Shown: positions 1 to 7,087, counted from the first letter of the stretch. The stretch: 19,189 nucleotides of DNA from Bacteroidales bacterium (GCA_007132865.1 SLNU01000284.1:1-19189); one strand, 5' to 3'. Program-made: numbers and translations. Notes: a model not told the origin generated them from the letters alone.

Positions 1-1
1 A

Positions 2-175
2 CCCGAAGAACAAGGCCGCAACAAACGCACATCAAGATCAAATAAAGAGTGGGTTACAAAGCTTGTTAAAAGGTCAGACTGGAAGCAGTTTGAGGCATGG
101 CTTAAAAAGCAGAAAAAAAGTAATATTAAAGAGCAAATCGTAGAAGGTCAATTAAATCTAGTGTCGTTTTTATAA
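2..175 (+). CDS. 3' end of an unknown gene (partial)
   Basis: An open frame enters from the left edge and ends at TAA 173-175, giving 57 residues of a lysine/arginine-rich C-terminus ending in LVSFL. The visible part has several Trp residues (KEWVTKL, SDWKQFEAWLKK) and no motif I recognise. The next gene starts 8 bases after the stop, so it sits in the same transcription unit. It lies upstream of the terminase, where many phages carry the small terminase subunit or lysis genes, but nothing here proves either role. The start is outside the window. Confidence 0.6.
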   Translation, partial: PEEQGRNKRTSRSNKEWVTKLVKRSDWKQFEAWLKKQKKSNIKEQIVEGQLNLVSFL

Positions 176-183
176 GGGAAATA

Positions 184-498
184 ATGGAAGAGAAAAGTAT
201 AGATGAAATAATTGCTAGCATTTCTAATGAAATTGATAATTCAGCTGAAAATTATATTGATGCAATTGAAGGAGGACGAGAAAAATTAAGAAATCTTGCA
301 TCAGAATATAAAAGTTCAAAAGATGAAGAAGTTAAAATTAAGTTAAAAAAATTATTGGTGCGAGTTTGTTCTTCGGGAATAGCCATGAAAGATATGCTTA
401 ATCAATTTATAAACGATACTCTTCCTAAATCGGTTATAGACGACCTAGAAGATAGTTATAGTAAGTTTAGGCATGGCGAGGGCGGAAGGGTTAATTAA
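184..498 (+). CDS. small acidic/helical hypothetical protein
   Basis: A 104-residue protein of unknown function. The ATG at 184 follows a good ribosome binding site (AGGGA, about 176-179). The sequence is charged and probably mostly helical: an acidic N-terminal third (EEKSIDEIIASISNEID), a lysine-rich middle (EEVKIKLKKLLVRV) and an acidic C-terminal segment. There is no membrane segment and no catalytic motif. Its stop codon TAA (496-498) shares its last A with the next ATG, so the two genes are translationally coupled. Its place just ahead of the large terminase makes a packaging or lysis accessory role possible. I do not recognise the family. Confidence 0.7.
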   Translation: MEEKSIDEIIASISNEIDNSAENYIDAIEGGREKLRNLASEYKSSKDEEVKIKLKKLLVRVCSSGIAMKDMLNQFINDTLPKSVIDDLEDSYSKFRHGEGGRVN

Positions 499-761
499 TG
501 TGTCTATATATTATAATTTTAGTGTTTATTGGAATATATCTGGCTTTCGTTTATAGTCAGACATTGGATAGAATTAATGATAAATTGGCTGACATAGAAA
601 TTCTTAGAAGACAATTACAGTTTGAAGCAAGAGGCATTCAAAACTATAATTCTAATATAGTTGCAATGGGCCGAGAAATCGCAGATCTTAAGATAAGAAT
701 TATATCTCTTGAGTTTAAAGTTAAAGAGCTAGAAGAAGAAAAAAAATCTGTAAATAATTAG
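498..761 (+). CDS. small membrane-anchored coiled-coil protein (spanin-like candidate)
   Basis: An 87-residue protein. Residues 3-20 (LYIIILVFIGIYLAFVYS) form one strong transmembrane segment. The rest, about 25-82, is a heptad-like charged helix (ELEEEKKS at the end) that should form a coiled coil. The start overlaps the preceding stop by one base, with GGAAGGG upstream as ribosome binding site. One N-terminal anchor plus a coiled coil is the layout of inner-membrane spanins, and P22-like phages keep lysis genes just upstream of the terminase genes. I found no lipobox-bearing partner gene nested inside or beside it, so spanin is only an inference. A phage membrane protein of other function fits equally well. 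Confidence 0.65.
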   Translation: MCLYIIILVFIGIYLAFVYSQTLDRINDKLADIEILRRQLQFEARGIQNYNSNIVAMGREIADLKIRIISLEFKVKELEEEKKSVNN

Positions 762-802
762 AGTATTTCTATTTTTGGTTTTTCCTGTTGTACAGTTTTT
801 GT

Positions 803-3235
803 ATGATAGAAAAACCAAATGTAGAAGATAAAATTTACTTAAACAAGTGCCAGCTAAGAGAGTACCAAAAGGAAATTTGGTATGCTCTAGATGTACTTGG
901 ATATAAGAAGCTTATCTCGGTAATGCCGAGAAGGAGTGGGAAAGATTTTACAATTTGGAATTATGCAATTAGAAAGGCAATAGAAAAGCCTATAATTGTC
1001 TTCTATTGTGCTCCAACTTTTCAGCAGGCTAGGCGTATTGTTTGGGATGGTCTCACAATTGACGGAGAGCCGCTACTTACGTACATTCCTAAGCGATTAA
1101 TAAAGAGTCAAAATAGCCAAACCATGCAAATAAAGCTCTTTAACAATAGCATTATCCAGTGTGTTGGCTTTAATAACTTCCAAGAGTCTATAGTTGGTAC
1201 TAACCCTACAGTTTTAGTATTTAGTGAATTTAGTAAGGCGGATACTGGCGATGCTTTAGCCTATGCGTCTCCAATTATTGCGGCTAATCCTAATGCAAAG
1301 GTTGTGGTAGCTACTACACCTGAAGGTAAAAATCATTTTTATCATTTATTTGAGTTCGCTAAAGAGCTGCCCGATTGGTATGTATTACTCAAAAAAACAA
1401 GTGAAATTAAACACATTCCAGAAGAAGAACTAAGGCAGGAACGATTACGCCTTGGCGAAGACATGTATTTGCAAGAATATGAATGTTCTTTTGATCGTGG
1501 AGCAAGTCAGGGAACCTATTTTTACAACAATCTCAAAGAGATAAGAAGAAACGGGCAGGTTGGTATTGTTCAACATGATAAAGGTTTACTCGTTAATACT
1601 AGCTGGGACCTTGGCGTAAATAACAAAACGGTTATTGTGTTTTATCAAGTTCCAAAATCTGGAACAACAATTAGAATTATAGATTTATATAGCAATTGTA
1701 ATCTGGGCATAGATCACTATGTTAAGATTTTAAGAGATAAGGCCGATGAATACGGTTATAATTATGGTACCCATTATGCACCACATGACGCAGCTTACAG
1801 AGAAAAGGGAAGGGCTACCTCAGTTTTTCAAGAAGCTAGAGACCTAGGACTTAATTTTCATGTCTTACCGCAAGCCTCAGTTTCTGAGGGAATAAATAAA
1901 ATCTGGATGAACTTTAATAAATTCTTCATCGATGATAAAAAATGTAAAAAACTATTAGAAGCATTCGAAAATTACTATCGCGAATGGGACGAACACCACC
2001 AAGTTTACAAACAGAAACCAATACATAATTGGGCGTCTGATTATTGTTTTGTTGGAGATACAAATATTGAAATGTCTAACGGAGTTAAGCCAATTAATAG
2101 TATAAAAGAAGGCATGCTTGTAAAGACACCTTTTGGATTAAGGAAAGTCTTAAAGGTTCATGTTAAAGAAGTTAAAGAACTATATGATGTTAAAACGGGT
2201 TCGGGTGGATTTACTTGTACGCCTAATCATAAGATATTTACAACTCGCGGGCTAGTAAGCGTTGATGCGCTGTGCTATACTGATACTTTAGAACATTATA
2301 ATAAGGTATCAAGTTATTTATGGAAAAAATTATATGGGTTCTACTCAAAGAGGGTAGGTTTAAGCGGATTCAAGAAAACTATCTTGTCTCTGAAGACGGG
2401 GACATCATCATCTATAATGCATATGCTTATCGATGGAATGGCTTTTACTATATGCGGGCAAGGACTAAGCACAATAAAGCGTCGAGCCTTCACCGCGCTG
2501 TCTGGATATTTCACAATGGGGATATACAGGGAAAATTACAAGTTCATCACAAAGACCATAATAGGCGTAATAATTCAATTGAAAATTTGGAGCTTATCAG
2601 TCAATCAGAGCATCAAAAATATCATCTTTCACAACCAAGCGCTTGGCCCAAAAGGCCAGCATGTAAGCATCATATCCTTGATATTAATGATATGGCAAAG
2701 GCGTGGCATAGCTCGCCTGAGGGCAGAGAGTGGCACAAGCAACATGCGAAAAAATCGTTACCAGTCCTTAGGGGGCTTGTATATGATAGGGTTTGCCAGT
2801 TTTGTAACAAAAGTTTTAAATCCCCTAACTCTTGGACTAAATTTTGCGGAATCAATTGTAAGGCGGCAAATAGAAGAGCTAACAAAATTGATAATACCGA
2901 ACGTAATTGCACTATATGCGATGCTGTATTCTCTTGTAATAAATACAGTCTTAAAAAGACATGTAGTACAAGCTGTGCAAGTGAAGCAATCAGAAGGGGA
3001 CGGAAAAAAGCCAGTAAAAGTTTATGATCTAACAATAGATCAAGATAATTGTTATTACGCCAATGGATATCTGGTTTCTAACTGTGATGCAATTCGCTAT
3101 TTGTGTTTTTCTTTAGAAGTTGATTCAAAAACATATTCAAAAGAAGATTATTTAAGGGCTAGAATTAGGTCGCAGTACGGGGGGCGTCATCCTGTTCATC
3201 CATTTTTCAATAAAGATCCGAGATACGACTATTAG
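803..3235 (+). CDS. terL: terminase large subunit interrupted by an intein
   Basis: The ATP-driven DNA-packaging motor and headful nuclease. From the ATG at 803 it has 810 residues: a 464-residue terminase (usual size) plus a 346-residue intein at residues 415-760. ATPase signs are a Walker A-like PRRSGKD (42-48), a Walker B-like VLVFSEF (137-143, with Ser-Glu instead of Asp-Glu, as in many phage terminases) and a coupling motif ATTPEG (170-175). RNase H-like nuclease signs are WDLG (D269), PHDA (D329) and, after splicing, ASDY joined to CDAIRYL, with D762 as the last acidic residue. The intein thus splits the gene one residue before that Asp, so splicing is needed for nuclease activity. An in-frame TTG at 788 would add five residues; neither start has a clear ribosome binding site, and I prefer the ATG. 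Portal follows at 3298. Confidence 0.93.
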   Translation: MIEKPNVEDKIYLNKCQLREYQKEIWYALDVLGYKKLISVMPRRSGKDFTIWNYAIRKAIEKPIIVFYCAPTFQQARRIVWDGLTIDGEPLLTYIPKRLIKSQNSQTMQIKLFNNSIIQCVGFNNFQESIVGTNPTVLVFSEFSKADTGDALAYASPIIAANPNAKVVVATTPEGKNHFYHLFEFAKELPDWYVLLKKTSEIKHIPEEELRQERLRLGEDMYLQEYECSFDRGASQGTYFYNNLKEIRRNGQVGIVQHDKGLLVNTSWDLGVNNKTVIVFYQVPKSGTTIRIIDLYSNCNLGIDHYVKILRDKADEYGYNYGTHYAPHDAAYREKGRATSVFQEARDLGLNFHVLPQASVSEGINKIWMNFNKFFIDDKKCKKLLEAFENYYREWDEHHQVYKQKPIHNWASDYCFVGDTNIEMSNGVKPINSIKEGMLVKTPFGLRKVLKVHVKEVKELYDVKTGSGGFTCTPNHKIFTTRGLVSVDALCYTDTLEHYNKVSSYLWKKLYGFYSKRVGLSGFKKTILSLKTGTSSSIMHMLIDGMAFTICGQGLSTIKRRAFTALSGYFTMGIYRENYKFITKTIIGVIIQLKIWSLSVNQSIKNIIFHNQALGPKGQHVSIISLILMIWQRRGIARLRAESGTSNMRKNRYQSLGGLYMIGFASFVTKVLNPLTLGLNFAESIVRRQIEELTKLIIPNVIALYAMLYSLVINTVLKRHVVQAVQVKQSEGDGKKPVKVYDLTIDQDNCYYANGYLVSNCDAIRYLCFSLEVDSKTYSKEDYLRARIRSQYGGRHPVHPFFNKDPRYDY
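2045..3082 (+). mobile_element. intein within the large terminase
   Basis: The 346-codon intein begins at Cys (TGT 2045-2047) and ends at Asn (AAC 3080-3082), with Cys as the first downstream extein residue. N-terminal block A is CFVGDTNIEM. Block B carries the typical TPNH signature (terminase residues 473-476). C-terminal block F is VYDLTID, then NGYLVSN. The penultimate residue is Ser rather than the usual His; known active inteins tolerate this. These are Hint-fold (HINT) protein-splicing motifs. Removing the segment restores a continuous terminase nuclease motif (HNWASDY-CDAIRYL), which supports the boundaries. The central 230 or so residues in the terminase frame look like no known domain. 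They are low-complexity, hydrophobic and basic, as expected for the shadow of a gene read in another frame (see the HNH gene 2320-3027). Confidence 0.93.
2320..3027 (+). CDS. HNH homing endonuclease encoded out of frame inside the intein
   Basis: A 235-residue protein read in the -1 frame relative to the terminase. An HNH_3-type domain lies at about 57-102: LHRAVWIFHNG, then VHHKDHNRRNN, then NLELIS and a final EHQKYH, with H76/H77, D79 and N88 as expected metal or catalytic positions. The N-terminal part (YLVSEDGDII) resembles NUMOD-type DNA-binding segments of HNH homing enzymes. Two similar C-terminal zinc fingers follow: C159-x2-C162 with C176-x3-C180, and C197-x2-C200 with C215-x3-C219. 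No in-frame stop or gap interrupts it, so it looks functional. It would cut the intein-less terminase allele to spread the intein. In its own frame a stop at 2302-2304 precedes ATG 2320; only a weak, distant AAGG (2303-2306) could serve as ribosome binding site. Its stop TGA (3025-3027) overlaps the start of intein block F. Confidence 0.9.
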   Translation: MEKIIWVLLKEGRFKRIQENYLVSEDGDIIIYNAYAYRWNGFYYMRARTKHNKASSLHRAVWIFHNGDIQGKLQVHHKDHNRRNNSIENLELISQSEHQKYHLSQPSAWPKRPACKHHILDINDMAKAWHSSPEGREWHKQHAKKSLPVLRGLVYDRVCQFCNKSFKSPNSWTKFCGINCKAANRRANKIDNTERNCTICDAVFSCNKYSLKKTCSTSCASEAIRRGRKKASKSL

Positions 3236-3297
3236 GCTTGTTTATTGCTTGTCTGAAAAGTAGCCTTTAATAAAAAATTGAACGATGGAGTTTTTAA

Positions 3298-5397
3298 ATG
3301 GTTATTCGTGATCAGGTGCCTATTGAGGGTAATTATAAAGACATTGCCAAGCGAATACAGAAGGATTACACGCAATCGCAATATTTATGGCAATCATTTT
3401 GGAGAGAGGCTCAAACTAATAGCCAATTAGAAGCTGGTATTGATCCTATAAATTACAATAGCGGTATCTTGAACCCGAAGCAGCAATTCTATATTAATAG
3501 GGTACGCCCTATGATAAATAATGTTTCTGGTATACAACGCATGAATAGGAAAAGTTCAATTGTGGTACCGCTGGAAAATGGCTCTCAACAAACTTCAGAT
3601 CAGCTAACTAAGCTTGTTTTAGGTGTGTTTAAGCGTGAAAATGTCTATCACAAGATATCAGAAGCATTTCATCATGGATCTTTAATTTCTGGTTTATCTA
3701 TGTTGCAGGTATACATCGACTACACACAAGACCCTGCAAGCGGCGATATTAGGGTCATTCATAAGCCATATAATACTTTCTTTTTTGATCCTTATTTCAG
3801 GGATCCAACCCTTAAAGACTGTAATTTTATAGGGACACGTACATATATGACCCATGAGGCAGCGGCTAGTTTATTGCCTGATGATTATTATGACGAAATT
3901 ATGGGCTTAGCTGGTGGTAAAAAGGGGGCTACTTGGGATGGTAAATTTCAGTATATGCCTGAATCTCATGGGATAAGCCAAGCAAACAAGGTAGCATATG
4001 ACGAATATTATTATGCAAGCTACAGAGAGAAAAGATTGTTGATAGATAATGAGACTGCGGAGGTCTTAGATATCTCCAATATGACAAAATTAGACCTTGA
4101 TCAATACTTAGCTGACTTTCCAACATTGGAATTAATAAAACAGAAAGTGCCAACTGTTAAAATGGCTATTATGATACAGGGTAAAGTGTTTTATGATGGT
4201 CCACAGCCTTTAGGTATAGATAAATACCCATTTATCCCATTTTTTGGCTTTTATAATCCTGCATTATCTACATGTTATGAACGCATACAATCGCTTTGTA
4301 CTGCATTAAGAGACCCTCAAACCCTGTTCAACAAGCAAGTCATGCAAAACCTTGATGCGTTTGATGCTCGTTTGAATGGCGGGTATATGGTAAAAGATGG
4401 TTCAGTAAAAGATTTAGACTCTTTATACCATTCTGGCCCGGGAAGGGTCGTAGTAATTAATAAGGGCTTTGAAATGACAGATGTACACCAAATGCCTCCT
4501 TCTGAATTATCACAAAGTGCGTTTACTATTGAAGAGCGTAGAGCGGCGGACATGAATTTTGTAACTGGGATAACCCAAGAGAATATGGGGCAAGTTGCAG
4601 ATCAACAAGCTTCTGGTTATAAAACGAGATTAAAGCAATTAGCGGGCATGTCATCCCTAGAGCCTGTATTTGATTCTCTATATGTGAGTCAAATATTACT
4701 TAGTGAAATTATTCTAGATGCTGCAATAGTAAATTATGTGCCTGCAAAGATTAAAACTATCCTAGGTGAAGAACCGTCACCATATTTTTATAATAAAGAG
4801 TTTGGTAAGTATCAATGTACTGTTCAAATGGGCCATGATACGGAAACTCAAAAACAGATGGAATTTGCACAATTACTTGAGTTGCAGGCAGCTATTGGTG
4901 GCTCTACCGCTATATCTAAAGCATTACTGGAATCTGCAACTATCCAAAATAAAGATAGGTTGTTAGAGGAGATAGAAAAAGAGAAACAAGAAGCCGCAGA
5001 ATCTAATCAAAAACAGATGGAAGTTGAAATTGAGAAGCTACGGGCAACAATCGACCTTATGAATGCCCAAGCTCAAGCAAATAGAGGGTTAAGCCTTGAA
5101 AGGACGTCTCGTGTTGCGGAAAATCAAAGCTTGGCTGTTGAAAGAGTGGCTCAAGCTAATAAAGATGATGAACAAGCGGCCTTAAATAAAATTAAAGCTA
5201 TTAAAGAGTTGGCAGATATGGACCTTAGAGAGTTGGAGCGTTTAGTTGGTCTTGCTAATTTATTAAAACAGAGTGAAATTGAACAGAAGCAGGAGACGGT
5301 ACAAGATGTTGCCCAGTTGCAACAAACTACTCCGTCACCAGAGCAGCAAACTGAACAATTAGCTGAAGGACAAGTTGAACCACAACAAACTTTTTAA
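3298..5397 (+). CDS. portal protein, P22-like
   Basis: The dodecameric head vertex through which the terminase pumps DNA and to which the tail attaches. Its 699 residues are close to the P22 portal (725). Family-like features are an N-terminal helical clip/wing region (NPKQQFYINRVRPMINNVSG at about 60-80), KPYNTFFFDPYFRDP near 158-172, and a conserved central stretch around ERRAADMNFVTGITQEN (about 412-428). From about residue 556 to 660 there is a long Glu/Gln/Lys/Ala-rich helix, matching the barrel helix of P22-type portals, followed by a Gln-rich tail. The ATG has GGAG seven bases upstream. It lies directly after terL, as usual. The 62-base gap before it contains no obvious gene. Confidence 0.88.
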   Translation: MVIRDQVPIEGNYKDIAKRIQKDYTQSQYLWQSFWREAQTNSQLEAGIDPINYNSGILNPKQQFYINRVRPMINNVSGIQRMNRKSSIVVPLENGSQQTSDQLTKLVLGVFKRENVYHKISEAFHHGSLISGLSMLQVYIDYTQDPASGDIRVIHKPYNTFFFDPYFRDPTLKDCNFIGTRTYMTHEAAASLLPDDYYDEIMGLAGGKKGATWDGKFQYMPESHGISQANKVAYDEYYYASYREKRLLIDNETAEVLDISNMTKLDLDQYLADFPTLELIKQKVPTVKMAIMIQGKVFYDGPQPLGIDKYPFIPFFGFYNPALSTCYERIQSLCTALRDPQTLFNKQVMQNLDAFDARLNGGYMVKDGSVKDLDSLYHSGPGRVVVINKGFEMTDVHQMPPSELSQSAFTIEERRAADMNFVTGITQENMGQVADQQASGYKTRLKQLAGMSSLEPVFDSLYVSQILLSEIILDAAIVNYVPAKIKTILGEEPSPYFYNKEFGKYQCTVQMGHDTETQKQMEFAQLLELQAAIGGSTAISKALLESATIQNKDRLLEEIEKEKQEAAESNQKQMEVEIEKLRATIDLMNAQAQANRGLSLERTSRVAENQSLAVERVAQANKDDEQAALNKIKAIKELADMDLRELERLVGLANLLKQSEIEQKQETVQDVAQLQQTTPSPEQQTEQLAEGQVEPQQTF

Positions 5398-5406
5398 GAG
5401 GAACAT

Positions 5407-5613
5407 ATGAAAAAATGGAATGTGTCAGGAATTGGTGGCATAGCTACAAAATCAGGTCATCAAATGGTACCACAAGACGTAAAGCAGCCAACTATTGAAT
5501 TAAAATGTGCTACTTCAATAATGCCTAAAGAGGGCGTATTTGATCAATCACAAAGAACATCAAAAGAGAATTACAAAGGATTTAAAAGATCTCTTAAATG
5601 GATCAAGATGTAA
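5407..5613 (+). CDS. small basic hypothetical protein
   Basis: A 68-residue protein with ribosome binding site GAGG eight or so bases before ATG 5407. It is rich in Lys, with a Gly-rich beginning (SGIGGIATKSGHQ) and a basic C-terminus (NYKGFKRSLKWIKM). No membrane segment and no known motif. It follows the portal stop by nine bases and precedes another small basic gene by one base, so it is part of the head operon. Small genes at this spot between portal and scaffold are common in podoviruses and mostly uncharacterised. Confidence 0.65.
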   Translation: MKKWNVSGIGGIATKSGHQMVPQDVKQPTIELKCATSIMPKEGVFDQSQRTSKENYKGFKRSLKWIKM

Positions 5614-5614
5614 T

Positions 5615-5752
5615 ATGGCTGTTCAATTGAGAAAGAATAAGAAGGCTATGAGGATCTTTTACAAGGTGATGAAAACACCTAAAGAGCTTAGGCAAGCTTC
5701 ACTTGAAAGGAGATCTAAATATGATTCTGAAAAAGATAAATTGAGGCGTTGA
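5615..5752 (+). CDS. very small basic protein
   Basis: A 45-residue, strongly basic peptide (MAVQLRKNKKAMRIFYKVMK at the start, KDKLRR at the end). I chose ATG 5615, one base after the preceding stop, because the longer in-frame reading from 5540 would run across the end of the 5407-5613 gene and looks like its shadow. The ribosome binding site is weak, so expression probably depends on translational coupling. Its stop TGA overlaps the next ATG (ATGG after GTTG at 5749-5754). The charge suggests nucleic-acid binding or binding to an acidic virion surface; this is inference only. Confidence 0.5.
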   Translation: MAVQLRKNKKAMRIFYKVMKTPKELRQASLERRSKYDSEKDKLRR

Positions 5753-5793
5753 TGGCACGCAAAAAATATAAAAAAAAGAAGGTTAAAAAATAA
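5752..5793 (+). CDS. 13-residue lysine-rich micro-ORF (possible)
   Basis: ATG 5752 overlaps the preceding TGA and encodes MARKKYKKKKVKK before TAA. Eight of 13 residues are lysine and one is arginine. The overlap arrangement and extreme charge make it plausible as a coupled micro-protein, but it could equally be chance in an A-rich stretch. It sits directly upstream of the hairpin at 5805-5828. Confidence 0.3.
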   Translation: MARKKYKKKKVKK

Positions 5794-5804
5794 TCATCTT
5801 TAAT

Positions 5805-5828
5805 AGAGGGGCGATATTCGCCCCATCT
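5805..5828 (+). other. GC-rich hairpin between small genes and 5839 gene
   Basis: A perfect 7-bp stem GGGGCGA (5808-5814) and TCGCCCC (5818-5824) with loop TAT. It can be lengthened by AGA/TCT (5805-5807 with 5826-5828) around one bulged A. No T-run follows on either strand, so it is not a classic rho-independent terminator. It ends just before the ribosome binding site AAGGGA of the next gene. It could be an RNA-processing or stability element, or could affect translation of the 5839 gene. Confidence 0.6.
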
Positions 5829-5838
5829 AAGGGATCTT

Positions 5839-6345
5839 ATGAGTAAAGAGAGTGTAGCTGAACAAGTTCAAAAACATGTGGCCACAAATCCAAAAAAAGA
5901 AGACCATACTTACGAGTACGGACGAACTATAGGTAAAGATCTATTTAAAAAAATTAATGCCACAATTGAAGATTATACTAGTAGAGAGTTTTATAAAGAT
6001 CAGCCTATACTATATATAGTAGTAATGGTTAAAAAACTTAAGATAGTAACAAATGTAATCGATTTTCAAATATATGTGCGTTTAAGTTGTCCTGATCCTG
6101 TTTATAAGCAAATGGTATTTAAATATGAAAAGAAATCAGGAGAGACTAAAATGTTGTGGCAGATTCCGCCTAAAAATAGATGTGATGATATAATAAAGAG
6201 GCCGAAACGGTACGCTTTAGAAAATTCATGGCGTGAACAGGTTCAAACTGTACTAGCTATGGATAGCGGATTATTACATAAATTTGTATTTATAGAAAAC
6301 GGATCTAAGCCTAACGCTGTTATAACAGAGAAAATAGAAGACTAA
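5839..6345 (+). CDS. hypothetical protein between portal and scaffold
   Basis: A 168-residue soluble protein of unknown function. The ribosome binding site AAGGGA lies before ATG 5839. The N-terminus is charged (MSKESVAEQVQKH); the centre alternates hydrophobic and polar residues (PILYIVVMVKKLKIVTNVIDFQIYVRL), suggesting a beta-rich core. A C-terminal part carries KNRCDDIIKRPKRYALENSW. Its position between portal and scaffold points to an assembly or packaging role, without motif support. It is followed ten bases later by the scaffold candidate. Confidence 0.7.
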   Translation: MSKESVAEQVQKHVATNPKKEDHTYEYGRTIGKDLFKKINATIEDYTSREFYKDQPILYIVVMVKKLKIVTNVIDFQIYVRLSCPDPVYKQMVFKYEKKSGETKMLWQIPPKNRCDDIIKRPKRYALENSWREQVQTVLAMDSGLLHKFVFIENGSKPNAVITEKIED

Positions 6346-6355
6346 GGGGGGAACC

Positions 6356-7024
6356 ATGGAAGAAATTTTAAATAAAGAAGAAGAGACACAAGAAGAGACG
6401 CAGGAGGAATCACGACAAGAATCATCTAAAGAGTATAATTTTAGGCAGTTACGAGAACGTGCTAAAAAAGCAGAGGAGAAGCTCGCAGAGTATGAACGTA
6501 TGCAAAAAGAAATGGCAGAAACTCAGGATGATAATATTGATATTGATGATGATGATTTTGTACGTGGCAACAATATTAAAAAGTATATCAAAGAGCTAAA
6601 AAAAGACGCTCGAAAAACCCGTGATGAGCTTAACAAGTGGCACCAACAACAAGCACAAGTTACAGCTGAACTTAGATTGAAGTCTATGTATCCTGACTTT
6701 GATAAGGTTTTAACACAAAAGAATTTAGATAAGTTTGAAGAGATGTACCCTGAAGAATATAGCATTGTTATGTCTAACCCTGATCTATATAGTAAAGGAA
6801 AAGCATTTTATAACATGTTTACAAGGTACGGAATTGTTAAAAAAGACGAAAACTTATCAGACAGAATTCATGAGAACACCAAGAAGCCAAAATCTGCAAA
6901 TACTGGAGTTGGTTATGGTTCTGATTCTCCTTTATCGAAGGTTCACGACTACGAAAGGCGGGTACTCTCGGCGGAAGAGCGGCGTGCTGTAGTAGAGCAG
7001 GCTAAAAAATTTGCAAAAGGCTAA
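6356..7024 (+). CDS. scaffolding protein (predicted)
   Basis: A 222-residue, highly charged, mainly helical protein with strong ribosome binding site GGGGGGAA. The first 25 residues are Glu/Gln repeats (EEETQEETQEESRQES). A coiled coil covers about 28-60 (LRERAKKAEEKLAEYERM), an acidic patch DIDDDD lies at about 62-68, and a second helix at about 75-105. The C-terminus is basic (ERRAVVEQAKKFAKG), as in scaffolds whose C-terminal helices grip the coat protein. It is the last gene before the terminator and the capsid gene, the usual scaffold location. The call rests on composition and order, not on a recognised family signature. It would be absent from the mature virion. Confidence 0.7.
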   Translation: MEEILNKEEETQEETQEESRQESSKEYNFRQLRERAKKAEEKLAEYERMQKEMAETQDDNIDIDDDDFVRGNNIKKYIKELKKDARKTRDELNKWHQQQAQVTAELRLKSMYPDFDKVLTQKNLDKFEEMYPEEYSIVMSNPDLYSKGKAFYNMFTRYGIVKKDENLSDRIHENTKKPKSANTGVGYGSDSPLSKVHDYERRVLSAEERRAVVEQAKKFAKG

Positions 7025-7035
7025 TCTCTGTTTCC

Positions 7036-7059
7036 TATTTATTGGTTTATTTATTGGTT
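7036..7059 (+). repeat. perfect tandem 12-bp direct repeat
   Basis: TATTTATTGGTT occurs twice head to tail (7036-7047 and 7048-7059), immediately upstream of the terminator stem at 7061. It could be a binding site for a regulator or an unpaired run-up to the terminator. It could also be a replication-slippage duplication. Confidence 0.8.
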
Positions 7060-7060
7060 G

Positions 7061-7087
7061 TGACCCCTTTATTGGGGTCATTTTTTT
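7061..7087 (+). terminator. rho-independent terminator after scaffold
   Basis: Perfect 7-bp stem TGACCCC (7061-7067) / GGGGTCA (7074-7080), loop TTTATT, followed by seven Ts. It closes the packaging/portal/scaffold transcription unit and separates it from the capsid gene. Confidence 0.88.

Noticed and set aside
788..802. TTG start of the terminase adding five residues
   Set aside because: No ribosome binding site and a downstream ATG gives a normal N-terminus; it remains possible.
2670..3035. 121-codon reverse-strand open frame across the HNH gene
   Set aside because: It is antisense to a well-supported HNH domain with zinc fingers; the protein is Leu-rich with no motif and no ribosome binding site. 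It counts as a shadow, although it makes the region open in three frames.
5540..5614. Longer N-terminus for the 45-residue basic protein
   Set aside because: It overlaps the coding end of the preceding gene and has no ribosome binding site; the ATG one base after the preceding stop is more natural.
5808..5824. Hairpin read as a rho-independent terminator
   Set aside because: No T-run on either strand and the next gene's ribosome binding site follows at once.
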